Of a DNA stretch of 64,000 nucleotides, positions 18,274-27,249 are shown one piece after another. How positions within the stretch are numbered: position 1 is the stretch's first letter; each line of letters starts with the position of its first letter. The translations under genes were made by a program, and so were the position numbers. The stretch comes from Clostridiales bacterium (GTDB taxonomy: Bacteria > Bacillota > Clostridia > Lachnospirales > Cellulosilyticaceae): contig DYCF01000002.1 in NCBI GenBank assembly GCA_019418225.1, positions 96,943-160,942 on the forward strand, written 5' to 3'. Below the pieces are notes generated by a model. That model saw only the letters and a list, made by a program, of their open reading frames with translations. It was not told where the DNA came from and ran no database searches.

Positions 18274-19896
18274 ATGGATAAAAATATTGTTATTCTTGTC
18301 ACGTTTTGTTTGTATTTATTGATGATGTTGGGAATAGGAGCTTATTTCTATTTTAAAACTAAGAATTTATCAGATTATATTCTGGGCGGAAGAGGACTTG
18401 GAAAGTGGGTGACCTCACTTAGTGCACAGGCATCAGATATGAGTGGATGGCTTCTTATGGGGCTTCCTGGAGCAGCTTTTTTAGGTGGTGTAAGTAATGC
18501 AGCCTGGATTGCTATAGGACTTGCTGTAGGCACATACTTTAACTGGAAAATTGTTGCTAAAAAGCTTCGTACGTATACAGAAAAATTCAATGATTCAATT
18601 ACACTCTCAAGCTATTTTGAAAATCGCTTTGAAGACCATAGCCGTATTTTAAGGGTAGCATCTTCAGTGTTTATTTTAATTTTCTTCTTGTTTTACACAG
18701 CATCTAGTTTTGTAGCAGGGGGTAAACTTTTAAACAGTGTATTTAATATTGAGTATCGTATAGCCGTTCTTATAGGAACGGTCATTATCATTACATATAC
18801 ATTCTTAGGTGGATTTTTAGCAGTTTGTTGGACGGACCTTATTCAAGGTATTTTAATGTTCTTTGCTATTATAGCCTTACCTATAATGGTGATTGTAGGT
18901 GGTGTTCAAGAATTAGGGAGTTTAAGTTTTGATTTACCTATTATTAATAGTAGTCGTGAAGTGATTGCAGATACAGGATTTTTAAGTTTGTGGAGTATAG
19001 ATGCATTAGCTGGTCATGGTGGGAGCATGAGTGCCGCTATTATTAGTATTATCTCTTCATTAGCATGGGGACTTGGCTATTTTGGGCAACCACATATTTT
19101 AGTAAGATTTATGGCTGTCAAAGATCCTGAAGAAATCAAGCGTTCACGTCTTATCGCTATGATTTGGGTTGTTATTTCTTTAGCAGGTGCTGTATGCATT
19201 GGTATATTAGGAAGATCAGTATTAGATGGTACCATGGCGAACTTGCAAAATACACTTCAAGGTATTGAAGCTGGTTCTGCAGAAGCCATAAATATAGCAA
19301 ATCAAATGAGTTATATTCAAAATCTAGATGGAGAATATGTATTTATGGAACTTGTAATGCGTTATGCACCATTATTTATCTCCGGTGTGCTTTTATCAGC
19401 TATTTTGGCAGCTGTTATGAGCACTGCAGATTCGCAGCTTCTTGTTACAGCATCTTCTATTTCAGAAGACCTTTATCGTGGAATTTTCCGTAAAAAAGCT
19501 TCAGAAAAAGAATTAGTATGGGTAAGTCGTTTGACGATTGTGGCAGTGGCTGTATGTGCCTATTTTATTGCAATGGACCCTAATAATTCTTCGGTACTTG
19601 CGCTTGTAGCCTATGCCTGGGCTGGTTTTGGTGCAACATTTGGACCTGTTGTACTCATGTCGCTATTTTATCGTAAAACAACGGGGAAGGCAGCTTTCTG
19701 TGGCATGGTAACAGGGGGAGTAACCACTATTATTTGGAAGATGTTAGCGGGAAAATTTGCAAACATTGCAATATTTGGCTTATATGAAATTATACCAGGG
19801 TTCTTGCTTGCTTTAAGTGTTATTTACTTAGTAAGCAATCTTGATACGCAAGGGCAGAAAGCGATGCTTAAAAAATTAGAGAGTATGAATATGTAA
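18274..19896 (+). CDS. putP: Sodium/proline symporter PutP (SSS family)
   Basis: Thirteen-helix sodium:solute symporter of 540 residues. The N-terminal region contains YILGGRGLGKWVTSLSAQASDMSGWLLMGLPGA, which includes the sodium-binding loop, and the middle has WGLGYFGQPHILVRFMA, both characteristic of PutP. The motif AAVMSTADSQLLVTASSISEDLY belongs to helix 8-9, where further sodium ligands lie. It imports L-proline with Na+, for nutrition, osmoprotection or Stickland fermentation. The start at 18274 has AAAGGAGGAAAA upstream. It is a single gene with its own promoter and terminator. Proline specificity is inferred from overall similarity to PutP. Confidence 0.92.
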   Translation: MDKNIVILVTFCLYLLMMLGIGAYFYFKTKNLSDYILGGRGLGKWVTSLSAQASDMSGWLLMGLPGAAFLGGVSNAAWIAIGLAVGTYFNWKIVAKKLRTYTEKFNDSITLSSYFENRFEDHSRILRVASSVFILIFFLFYTASSFVAGGKLLNSVFNIEYRIAVLIGTVIIITYTFLGGFLAVCWTDLIQGILMFFAIIALPIMVIVGGVQELGSLSFDLPIINSSREVIADTGFLSLWSIDALAGHGGSMSAAIISIISSLAWGLGYFGQPHILVRFMAVKDPEEIKRSRLIAMIWVVISLAGAVCIGILGRSVLDGTMANLQNTLQGIEAGSAEAINIANQMSYIQNLDGEYVFMELVMRYAPLFISGVLLSAILAAVMSTADSQLLVTASSISEDLYRGIFRKKASEKELVWVSRLTIVAVAVCAYFIAMDPNNSSVLALVAYAWAGFGATFGPVVLMSLFYRKTTGKAAFCGMVTGGVTTIIWKMLAGKFANIAIFGLYEIIPGFLLALSVIYLVSNLDTQGQKAMLKKLESMNM

Positions 19897-19901
19897 TCAA
19901 T

Positions 19902-19951
19902 AAAAAAGAATTACTAAACTAAAAATTGTTTTGTTTAGTAATTCTTTTTTT
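19902..19951 (+). terminator. Intrinsic terminator after putP
   Basis: A long stem, AAAAAAGAATTACTAAAC with GTTTAGTAATTCTTTTTTT. Confidence 0.9.
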
Positions 19952-20074
19952 GTTTTAAATATTGGATAATTTAGAATAAATATATTATAATGAATTATAT
20001 GTTTTGAAATGGATAACCATTTGAAGGGAATGGCTTATTCTAGGGGGAATAAAATCGAAAATGGAGGAAGTCAT

Positions 20075-20731
20075 ATGATTAAAACAACGCTTGTAGGGTA
20101 TGGAGAATTACATAGTAAAAATTTAATGACCTACATAGAACGTTTAGATTCACATTTAGATGGGTATTATCCTGGCATCTTTTGGAGTGTAGTTCATGAA
20201 AACGTAAAAGGGGCAACAGTTAAGCTACTTTTAGAACAGGTAGAAGAGAAAGTGTTAGTACACCATCCGAATATTGTTTTTATAAACCTTTCATCCAACG
20301 ATATGAAACTAGAAGACATACATAATATGGCAATAACACAGTACAAAGAAGTATTAAGTAGTTTGCTAGAGAAAATTTGTCATCATAATAATCGCACAGG
20401 TTTAAATGGCTGTAAGCCTATTCCTATTGTGATTACGCCACCCCCTATGAGAGAAGAAATGGAAAATGAAGTGCTTAATAATAAGATACTTTTAGCTTAT
20501 CGAGATGCTATTTGTGATGTTGTTTTAGACTGGAATGGTATACTGATTGATTTGTTTGAGCATTTAAATAAGAAAGTAAATTGTAAAGAATACTTAAGTG
20601 AAAAAGGTTTAGGACTTAATCAAAATGGGCAAGACTTATTATATGATTTAGTATTTGTAGAGATGACGAAACTTATAAATTACCAGGGTGTCTTAAAAGA
20701 TAGAGACGAAATTTATGAGGAAGAAGAATAA
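20075..20731 (+). CDS. SGNH/GDSL-like fold protein lacking the catalytic residues, 218 aa
   Basis: The overall pattern is that of an SGNH hydrolase: a first strand TTLVGYGELHSKN, a central HPNIVFINLSSNDMK equivalent to block III (G-x-N-D), a PIPIVITPPP strand, and a C-terminal LGLNQNGQDLLYDLV equivalent to block V (D-x-x-H-L-N). The active-site residues are not where they should be: GDS becomes GYGEL, and the D-x-x-H motif reads K-G-L-G. Only the block III Asn-Asp remains. It is therefore either an inactive relative or a very divergent enzyme. The frame is open from 20009, but GGAGGAAGTCAT directly before 20075 fixes the start. It lies just upstream of htrA, with about 100 bases between. There is no signal peptide. 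Confidence 0.6.
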   Translation: MIKTTLVGYGELHSKNLMTYIERLDSHLDGYYPGIFWSVVHENVKGATVKLLLEQVEEKVLVHHPNIVFINLSSNDMKLEDIHNMAITQYKEVLSSLLEKICHHNNRTGLNGCKPIPIVITPPPMREEMENEVLNNKILLAYRDAICDVVLDWNGILIDLFEHLNKKVNCKEYLSEKGLGLNQNGQDLLYDLVFVEMTKLINYQGVLKDRDEIYEEEE

Positions 20732-20839
20732 AAACAGTACTTTCAATTCATTTTCAGATGATGTTCAAAAAGTCATCACATAATACGATTATTCTAAATA
20801 CATAAAAGACAACCAAGGTTCTTAAGGGAGGAATCAATT

Positions 20840-22084
20840 ATGTATTATGAAGATGATGAAGCAATGAGAAATTTAATTGAAAATAGAATGAAAGCAGAAC
20901 AAGAAGAAGAAAAGGCTAAATTAGAAGCAGAGAAAGAACTACTTAAAAAAGAAAAAGCTAAAAATACACGTAAAAAAGTGGCATCTGTTATTGGAATTTG
21001 TACACTGACAGTAGGTTCATTTGGACTTGGTGGGTATGCGCTTAGCCAATTTGGGGGACAGGATGTTACAACAAGTGAGACCGTAGCGAGCGTAGCAAGT
21101 AATAATAATATGGTGCAGACAACAGCAACTAACAACAGTGTAGGTGGGAGTTTATCTGTAGCGGAAGTAGCCAGTGTAGCAGCTGATTCCGTAGTAGAGA
21201 TTACAACTGAAGTTATGACAACAGGTGTAAGAATGCAGCAATATATCGCCGAAGGTGCAGGAAGTGGTGTAGCTATCTCTAAAGACGGTTATATCGTTAC
21301 AAACAATCATGTTATAGATGGCGCAAGTAAAATTACTGTACGTCTTAGAAATGGTGAGAGCTATGAAGCAACACTTGTTGGAACAGATTCTAAAACAGAT
21401 ATTGCATTAATTAAGGTAGAAGGTGTAACACTTACACCAGCTACACTTGGTGATTCTGATAAGTTACAAGTAGGTGAACTTGCAGTAGCTATTGGTAATC
21501 CATTAGGACAATTAGGTGGCACTGTAACAAATGGTATTATTAGTGCCTTAGATCGTGAAATTACATTAGATGGGCAAACCATGAATTTACTTCAAACAAA
21601 TGCAGCTATTAACCCAGGAAATTCTGGAGGCGGTTTATTTAATGACCAAGGGCAACTCGTAGGGCTTGTTGTAGCAAAATCAGCAGGTAGTGATGTGGAA
21701 GGCTTAGGATTTGCTATTCCAGTAAATGAAGTAAAAACAATCACAAATGAACTAATGAGTAATGGTTATGTAACAGGCAGACCTGTTCTAGGCGTATCAG
21801 TTTTAGCAGTAGATTCTATTCAAACAGCTATGCAGTATCGTTTAAATCGCATGGGTGTGTACATTCAAGAACTCACACCAGGTACAAACTCTGAAAAATC
21901 TGGACTTCAAGTGGGAGACTGTATTGTAGCTATTGATGATCAAGAAGTTGCAACGACATCTGATATCAGCTCAATTTTACAGGATAAAAAAGTAGGGGAT
22001 ACCGTAAAAGTAACAGTATCTAGAGAGGGTCAAATGTTAACTAAGGATCTTGTATTATCAGAAAGTAAGCCACAATCAAATTAG
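20840..22084 (+). CDS. htrA: HtrA/DegP-type membrane-anchored serine protease
   Basis: Layout: a charged cytoplasmic N-terminus rich in Glu/Lys (residues 1-45), one transmembrane anchor (about 47-67), a Ser/Thr/Asn linker, a trypsin-like protease domain (about 108-300) and one PDZ domain (about 312-405). The catalytic triad is His157 (TNNHVIDGA), Asp187 (KTDIALIKV) and Ser262 (GNSGGGL). It degrades or refolds misfolded proteins outside the membrane. The start at 20840 follows AAGGGAGGAATC. It precedes a two-component system and a PrsA-type foldase, the same company that htrA keeps in the CssRS response of Bacillus, so regulation by the neighbouring response regulator is likely. Confidence 0.95.
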   Translation: MYYEDDEAMRNLIENRMKAEQEEEKAKLEAEKELLKKEKAKNTRKKVASVIGICTLTVGSFGLGGYALSQFGGQDVTTSETVASVASNNNMVQTTATNNSVGGSLSVAEVASVAADSVVEITTEVMTTGVRMQQYIAEGAGSGVAISKDGYIVTNNHVIDGASKITVRLRNGESYEATLVGTDSKTDIALIKVEGVTLTPATLGDSDKLQVGELAVAIGNPLGQLGGTVTNGIISALDREITLDGQTMNLLQTNAAINPGNSGGGLFNDQGQLVGLVVAKSAGSDVEGLGFAIPVNEVKTITNELMSNGYVTGRPVLGVSVLAVDSIQTAMQYRLNRMGVYIQELTPGTNSEKSGLQVGDCIVAIDDQEVATTSDISSILQDKKVGDTVKVTVSREGQMLTKDLVLSESKPQSN

Positions 22085-22093
22085 GACAAAGTC

Positions 22094-22136
22094 AGGCACT
22101 ATGATTCCTGCTATAAGCTGGCATTGTAGTGCTTTA
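22094..22136 (+). terminator. Weak hairpin after htrA
   Basis: GCACTA pairs with TAGTGC across a loop of about 28 bases, followed by a short T-rich stretch. It is imperfect, so read-through into the regulator genes is likely. Confidence 0.4.
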
Positions 22137-22161
22137 TTTATAAACTAGAAAAGTAGCTGTG

Positions 22162-22191
22162 TTGTCCAAAAAAATAAAAATATGCTACAAT
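22162..22191 (+). promoter_or_regulatory. Candidate promoter of the two-component genes
   Basis: TTGTCC (22162-22167), an 18-base spacer and TACAAT (22186-22191), 58 bases before the response regulator start. Confidence 0.5.
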
Positions 22192-22249
22192 AAAACTAAA
22201 TAGAGTAGGGAGAGGTGACCTACTGAATGATGATGTAAGGAGCTAAGGA

Positions 22250-22930
22250 ATGTATAATATATTAATTGTAGATGATGAACAGATGATTCGTGAAATCATT
22301 AAAAAGTATGCTGTTTTTGAAGGACACACAGTAACAGAAGCTGCAGATGGTATGAGTGCTATAGAAATTTGTAAGAAAGAAAAGTTTGACATTATTATTA
22401 TGGATGTTATGATGCCAGAGCTAGATGGATTTTCAGCTTGCAAGGAGATTAAGAAGTTTTGTCAGACACCTGTTATTATGCTTTCTGCAAGAGGTGAAGA
22501 ATATGACCGCATTCATGGCTTTGAGATTGGCGTAGATGATTACGTGGTGAAACCTTTTTCACCAAAGGAGCTTATGATGCGTATATCTGCCATTATTAAA
22601 AGAAGTAAGCCGCAAGAAGCAGAGGTGGCATCTAAAAATGAAGTGAAGATACAAGGGATTGTAGTAGACTTTGATGGACGTATGGTGACTATAGATGGCA
22701 AGATAGTAGATATGACGCCTAAAGAGTATGAACTTTTCTTTTATATGGTAAAAAATAGAGGCATTGCATTAACAAGAGAAATGCTTATCAGCAACGTATG
22801 GGGGTATGATTATTATGGTGATGACCGTACGTTAGATACGCATATTAAGTTGCTTCGTAAGACACTTGGTAAATATGCGGACTTAATTGTAACCCTAAGA
22901 GGGGTGGGATATCGCTTTGAAGAAAAATAA
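22250..22930 (+). CDS. OmpR/PhoB-type response regulator
   Basis: 226 residues with two domains. The receiver (1-120) has the acidic pair DDE at 8-10, the phosphorylated Asp52 (IIIMDVMMPELDG), Thr/Ser in MLSARGEEYD and Lys in VVKPFSP. The C-terminal winged helix (about 130-224) ends DRTLDTHIKLLRKTLGKY...VTLRGVGYRFE, the OmpR/PhoB recognition and wing region. The gene is overlapped by the next gene, encoding its likely partner kinase. Direct repeats of ATCACAAA with an 11-base period in front of prsA (24399-24417) are a plausible target, since this class binds tandem half-sites one helical turn apart. The start has AAGGAGCTAAGG upstream. Confidence 0.94.
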   Translation: MYNILIVDDEQMIREIIKKYAVFEGHTVTEAADGMSAIEICKKEKFDIIIMDVMMPELDGFSACKEIKKFCQTPVIMLSARGEEYDRIHGFEIGVDDYVVKPFSPKELMMRISAIIKRSKPQEAEVASKNEVKIQGIVVDFDGRMVTIDGKIVDMTPKEYELFFYMVKNRGIALTREMLISNVWGYDYYGDDRTLDTHIKLLRKTLGKYADLIVTLRGVGYRFEEK

Positions 22931-24380
22931 ATGGAGTATGAAATGGCAGCTCCTAAGTTATTTGGCAGCTTTTGTAGGTGCATTACTTATTATTTTGTGG
23001 TTATTTCAAGTTATTTTTTTAAATGATTTTTATGAAAATATTAAGGTAAAAGAGATTAAGAAGATTGGAAATCAAATCGGTAACAATATTAATAATAGCC
23101 AGATTGTAAGGCTTATTAGTCAAGTGGCAGAAGATAAAGAACTTTGTATCGTTATTACAGATGAGCAAGGTTATATCATTTATGTGGAAAATAGTCTAGG
23201 AACCAGTAGTATCTACCCTAATGTAAGCCGCGAAGAATATAAGCGTCTTATTTATAAGGCAAAGGAAGATAAAAATAGTACGGCTATAGAAAAAAGACCT
23301 TATAAAGCAATTAATGTAGAGCGAAGCTATAATCGCCATGATGTCAGATTGTATTCAAAAGTGCAGTCGCTAAAGAGTGTAGTTTACACAAAGGTATTTG
23401 AAGACCAAAAGATGGGCAATATTGCTATTTTTATTAATGGGCTTATTTCACCTATTGATGCAACGGTACAGACTATTCGTGAACAACTGATGTATGTGAC
23501 ATTGATTATGCTTGTAATGGCATGCTTCCTTGCATTTTTTATTGCAAAAAAAATGACAACACCAATTAGTCATGTCAACAATGTGGCAAAATCATTGGCA
23601 ACGCATCCAGAGGAAGTAGCTTTTAATGGAAAGGGTTATAAAGAAATCGCAGAACTTTCGGCAACGCTTAATTATGCTGCAAGAGAACTTACAAAGACGG
23701 AAAATCTAAGAAAAGAACTTATAGCAAATGTTTCTCATGATTTAAGAACACCACTTACATTGATTACAGGTTATGCAGAGATGATGCGCGATCTACCAGG
23801 TGAGAATACGCCTGAAAATAATCAGATTATCATTGATGAATCTAAAAGGTTATCACAGCTTGTTAATGATATGCTAGATTTATCAAGACTGCAATCAGGT
23901 ACTTCTAAATTGACTTATACGACATTTAATCTTACAGAAAGTATTCGTCAGATGTTAAAACGATATAATGCCTTAACTGAGCAGGAAGGATATCAGATTG
24001 ATTTTCTATGTGAAGAAGAAGTTGAGGTTAAGGCAGATGAATTACGTATTTCACAAGTTTTATACAATCTCATTAATAATGCAATCAACTATACAGGAGA
24101 AGATAAGAAGGTTGTTGTAAAACAAATTGTAACAGAACATAAAGTGAGAATTGAAGTGATTGATACAGGGGAGGGGATTGCAAAGGAAAATATTCCCTAT
24201 ATATGGGACCGCTATTATAAGGTAGACAAAACCCATAAACGTGCAGCAATAGGAACAGGACTAGGTTTGTCGATTGTAAGATCGATACTTGATAGTCACG
24301 GTGCAACGTATGGGGTAGAAAGTGAAAGTGGTAAGGGAAGTATGTTTTGGTTCGAAATGTACAAAAATACTACATCTTAA
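22917..24380 (+). CDS. Membrane sensor histidine kinase
   Basis: 487 residues. Two transmembrane helices (about 12-34 and 190-210) bracket an extracytoplasmic sensor domain of about 155 residues. HAMP, HisKA and HATPase_c domains follow. The phospho-acceptor is His274 (NVSHDLRTPLTLITGYAEMM). The ATP-binding domain shows LINNAINYT (N box), VIDTGEGI (G1) and GTGLGLSIVRSI (G2). The start is a TTG at 22917 that overlaps the regulator gene by 14 bases and has GGGGTGGG at a suitable distance; ATG at 22938 is the alternative. Position between htrA and prsA argues that it senses envelope or secretion stress. The actual signal is unknown. Confidence 0.93.
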   Translation: MKKNKWSMKWQLLSYLAAFVGALLIILWLFQVIFLNDFYENIKVKEIKKIGNQIGNNINNSQIVRLISQVAEDKELCIVITDEQGYIIYVENSLGTSSIYPNVSREEYKRLIYKAKEDKNSTAIEKRPYKAINVERSYNRHDVRLYSKVQSLKSVVYTKVFEDQKMGNIAIFINGLISPIDATVQTIREQLMYVTLIMLVMACFLAFFIAKKMTTPISHVNNVAKSLATHPEEVAFNGKGYKEIAELSATLNYAARELTKTENLRKELIANVSHDLRTPLTLITGYAEMMRDLPGENTPENNQIIIDESKRLSQLVNDMLDLSRLQSGTSKLTYTTFNLTESIRQMLKRYNALTEQEGYQIDFLCEEEVEVKADELRISQVLYNLINNAINYTGEDKKVVVKQIVTEHKVRIEVIDTGEGIAKENIPYIWDRYYKVDKTHKRAAIGTGLGLSIVRSILDSHGATYGVESESGKGSMFWFEMYKNTTS

Positions 24381-24398
24381 GCAAAAAAATGAAAAAAA

Positions 24399-24429
24399 AT
24401 CACAAAACCATCACAAAGACGTGTATAAT
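24399..24429 (+). promoter_or_regulatory. Direct-repeat operator over the prsA promoter
   Basis: ATCACAAA occurs twice (24399-24406 and 24410-24417), 11 bases apart, and a perfect TATAAT follows at 24424-24429. The repeats occupy the -35 position, where no TTGACA is present. This is the arrangement of an activator-dependent promoter for an OmpR-type regulator. Confidence 0.55.
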
Positions 24430-24442
24430 AATAATATAGATA

Positions 24443-24466
24443 TGCCTAAGGCGTTAGGCAGTTTTT
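24443..24466 (+). terminator. Short terminator-like hairpin in the prsA leader
   Basis: TGCCTAA pairs perfectly with TTAGGCA around a GGCG loop and is followed by GTTTTT. It may end the upstream kinase transcript, or form a 5' hairpin on the prsA mRNA. Confidence 0.55.
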
Positions 24467-24523
24467 AGAGAAAATGTTGGAGTAAGCTAGCATTTAATAA
24501 ATAAAGAAACTGAGGAAAAATAA

Positions 24524-25543
24524 ATGAAAATAGTAAAAAAATTAATTGCAGTATTAGCGATTAGCGCAATCAGTTTAAGCGTAGTGGCATGTGGAAGTAA
24601 TACAGATACAACAGCTCAAACAACTGAAAGTACTGGTACAACAGCAAATTCAGAAAAGGATACAACTGTTATTGCGACAGTAGAAGGCACACCAATCTAT
24701 AAAAGTGCATTTGATGAAGAAATGGCATATGTAGAGTATATGATGACTTACCAATATGGGGAAGATTACAAAGACAATGAAGAAGCAATGGCTGCATATA
24801 ATCAGCAAAAACAAGATATTCTTCAATACCTTATTGAGTCTCAAGTCCTTTTAGAAAAAGCAAAATCGCTTGATATTAAAGCAACTGATGAAGAAATAGA
24901 AGAAGAGATTAACACAGTTAAAGCACAATTTGAATCAGAAGATAAATTCAATGAAGCTTTAGAGCAAAGTGGTTTAACATTAGATGAACTGAAAAAACAA
25001 GCTGAAGAACGTCTAATCATTAGTAAGATGGTAACAGAAGGTACAAAAGATGTAACAGCTACAGAAGATGAAGCAAAAGCTTACTATGATGAAAATATTA
25101 ATAGTTATACAACAGGTGCTGGTGCAAATATGGCACATATCCTAGTAGAAACAGAAGATGAAGCAAAGAAAGTAAAAGCAGAATATGATGCAGGTACAAG
25201 CTTTGAAGATCTTGCAGCACAATATGGTACAGATGACACTAAAGATAAAGGTGGTGCTTTAGGTTTCATCGAATATGATAGTCCAAATTATGATGCAGAC
25301 TTCTTAGCAGGTGCAAAAGGATTAGCAGAAGGTGAAGTTTCAGATCCAGTTAAAACACAGTTTGGATGGCACCTCATTAAAGTAACAGATGTTCAAAAGG
25401 ATTCAGTAACAAAATCGTTTGAAGAAGTGAAAGATGAAGTTTTAGAACAAGTAAAAGAAGAAAAGAGCTATCAAGTATTTAATGATAACTTAGATAAATG
25501 GAAATCAGAAATGAAGATTGAAACATTTGAGAATCGTTTATAA
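24524..25543 (+). CDS. PrsA/SurA-type peptidyl-prolyl isomerase lipoprotein
   Basis: 339 residues. A lipoprotein signal peptide ends in the lipobox SVVACG, so Cys23 should be lipidated and the protein held on the outer face of the membrane. A Thr-rich linker follows. Then come a SurA-like N-terminal helical domain (about 40-190) and a parvulin (PpiC) rotamase domain (about 195-290), with AHILVETEDEA near its start and GALGFIEYDS...FGWHLIKVTD at its end. It helps secreted proteins fold by isomerising prolyl bonds. It follows the two-component system and probably belongs to its regulon, as the direct repeats over its promoter suggest. The start has GAGGAAAAATAA upstream. It is acidic and Lys/Glu-rich, as usual for PrsA. 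Confidence 0.9.
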   Translation: MKIVKKLIAVLAISAISLSVVACGSNTDTTAQTTESTGTTANSEKDTTVIATVEGTPIYKSAFDEEMAYVEYMMTYQYGEDYKDNEEAMAAYNQQKQDILQYLIESQVLLEKAKSLDIKATDEEIEEEINTVKAQFESEDKFNEALEQSGLTLDELKKQAEERLIISKMVTEGTKDVTATEDEAKAYYDENINSYTTGAGANMAHILVETEDEAKKVKAEYDAGTSFEDLAAQYGTDDTKDKGGALGFIEYDSPNYDADFLAGAKGLAEGEVSDPVKTQFGWHLIKVTDVQKDSVTKSFEEVKDEVLEQVKEEKSYQVFNDNLDKWKSEMKIETFENRL

Positions 25544-25560
25544 TTCTAAAATATACAAAT

Positions 25561-25599
25561 AAAAAGTGGGTATCGCCAATTTGGCGATACCCACTTTTT
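25561..25599. terminator. Bidirectional terminator between prsA and flotillin
   Basis: A near-perfect palindrome, AAAAAGTGGGTATCGCCAA with TTGGCGATACCCACTTTTT. Confidence 0.92.
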
Positions 25600-25602
25600 A
25601 TT

Positions 25603-27168
25603 TTATTCTTCAGAAGTTACTGTAGCATTTGAAGTATCCTCTTGTGTGACTGCTACAAGTGGTGTGCTGTTTAAGTTAACATTCTTATTAACTTTTGCAT
25701 CATATGTATGTGCGCGCATTGTTTCAGTAAGATCAAAGCCTGTCATTTCCTTTACAGATTCCATAACAGTAGCCATAGTACTAGAAACAGTTTTTGCTAC
25801 AGCAGTAGCACCGCCGCCATCTCCACTACCATCCATAACAATGATTTTCTCAATGCGAGACATAGGTTCTGCCACATTTTTAGCAATTTCAGGAAGTACG
25901 CCAACAAGCATTTCAAGTTTACCAGCATCTGAGTATTTCGCATAAGCTTCGGCTTTCTTTTCCATGGCTTCAGCTTCAGCAAGACCTTGAAGACGAATAG
26001 CTTCAGCTTCAGCGATACCTTTTTGACGAATAACTTCAGCTTCAGCGAGACCTTGAAGTTTGATTTTTTCAGCTTCTACACTGGCATTTAAGCGAATGGC
26101 TTCAGCTTTAGCTTCAGCATCGGCAATTTCTTTGTATTTGAGGGCATCCGCACTAAGTTGTTCTTTTTGTTTTTGTGCTTCAGCAGGTTTAATGATTGTT
26201 TCTTGAAGTTCTTTTTCTTTTCTTTCAGCTTTTCTCTGAGCAAGTTCAATATTTTTCTGCTCGGCAACGATAGAAATTTGGATTTTTTCAGCTTCTACAT
26301 CACGTAAACGTTGTTGTTTAAGAACCTCAGCATCCATTTCTGTATCAGTAATACGTTTAAGCGTAATATTCTTTTGAATATCGTATGCTGCATCAGATTC
26401 CGCTTTAGCAGTAGATTGTTCTTGTTCGAAACTTAATTGTTTAATCTTTTGGATTTTATTAGCTTCTGAAATAGCTGTTTTAGCTTCGATTTCAGCTGTT
26501 TCTCCTATGCGAGTTGCTTCAGAAGTTTTGATTTTTGTTTCTTTGTTAGCTTCAGCGACAGCAATTTGTGCATTTTTCTTAACTTCTGCAATACGAGCTT
26601 CACCTAAAGCTTTTAAATAGCCATTATTATCAGAAATGTCTTTGATTGTAAGTGTTTTAAGCTCAAGTCCCATTTCAGCAAGATCTGTTCCAGCTACTTC
26701 ATGAACTTTTGCACCAAAACTTTCACGATCATTATAAATTTCCTCAACAGTAAGTTTTGAAATAATTTCACGAAGTTTACCTTCAAGTACTTCACGAGAA
26801 ACATCACTGATTGTTTGGATTGTTTGAGCTTCCTTAGGGGCATTGAATTGTTCAATAGCTGCCAGAATAGAATTACGGTCATTACGTACTTTGATGACAG
26901 CGACACCATCTGTATTAATAGGGACACCTTGACTTGTCATCGCGCCATTTGTTTTGACATCAAGCTTCATACTTTCAAGAGAAATGGTATCTACACGCTC
27001 TAGAAGTGGTACAACAAGTCCACCGCCACCTGTAATAACACGTTTTTTAAGACCTGTAATAACAGCTGCCTTATCTTGAGGTATTTTCTTCCACATGCCT
27101 AAAATAATAGCGATGATGAGAATAATACCTACAGCAACAAGGATTGGTACAAGATAAGTTTCTAACAT
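25603..27168 (-). CDS. Flotillin-family (SPFH domain) membrane scaffold protein
   Basis: 521 residues. One N-terminal hydrophobic segment (about 5-24) anchors the protein. The SPFH/Band 7 domain (about 30-190) begins IPQDKAAVITGLKKRVITGGGGLVVPLLERVDTISLESM. A long Ala/Glu/Lys coiled coil (about 200-420) holds the flotillin-type repeats (IRLQGLAEAEA, VIRQKGIAEAEA). Flotillins such as YuaG/FloT of Bacillus organise lipid microdomains that concentrate kinases and secretion factors. The gene follows nfeD on the same strand, the usual flotillin-NfeD pairing (yuaF-yuaG). AAGGAGTGATTAA precedes the ATG. Nothing unusual except the direct Ala-Glu repeats in the coil. Confidence 0.94.
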   Translation of the reverse strand: MLETYLVPILVAVGIILIIAIILGMWKKIPQDKAAVITGLKKRVITGGGGLVVPLLERVDTISLESMKLDVKTNGAMTSQGVPINTDGVAVIKVRNDRNSILAAIEQFNAPKEAQTIQTISDVSREVLEGKLREIISKLTVEEIYNDRESFGAKVHEVAGTDLAEMGLELKTLTIKDISDNNGYLKALGEARIAEVKKNAQIAVAEANKETKIKTSEATRIGETAEIEAKTAISEANKIQKIKQLSFEQEQSTAKAESDAAYDIQKNITLKRITDTEMDAEVLKQQRLRDVEAEKIQISIVAEQKNIELAQRKAERKEKELQETIIKPAEAQKQKEQLSADALKYKEIADAEAKAEAIRLNASVEAEKIKLQGLAEAEVIRQKGIAEAEAIRLQGLAEAEAMEKKAEAYAKYSDAGKLEMLVGVLPEIAKNVAEPMSRIEKIIVMDGSGDGGGATAVAKTVSSTMATVMESVKEMTGFDLTETMRAHTYDAKVNKNVNLNSTPLVAVTQEDTSNATVTSEE

Positions 27169-27249
27169 TTAATCACTCCTTATATTTGAGATAAGTTAAT
27201 TATACAACAAATTATATAATATAAAAAGCATATAAATTTATGTAAAATA

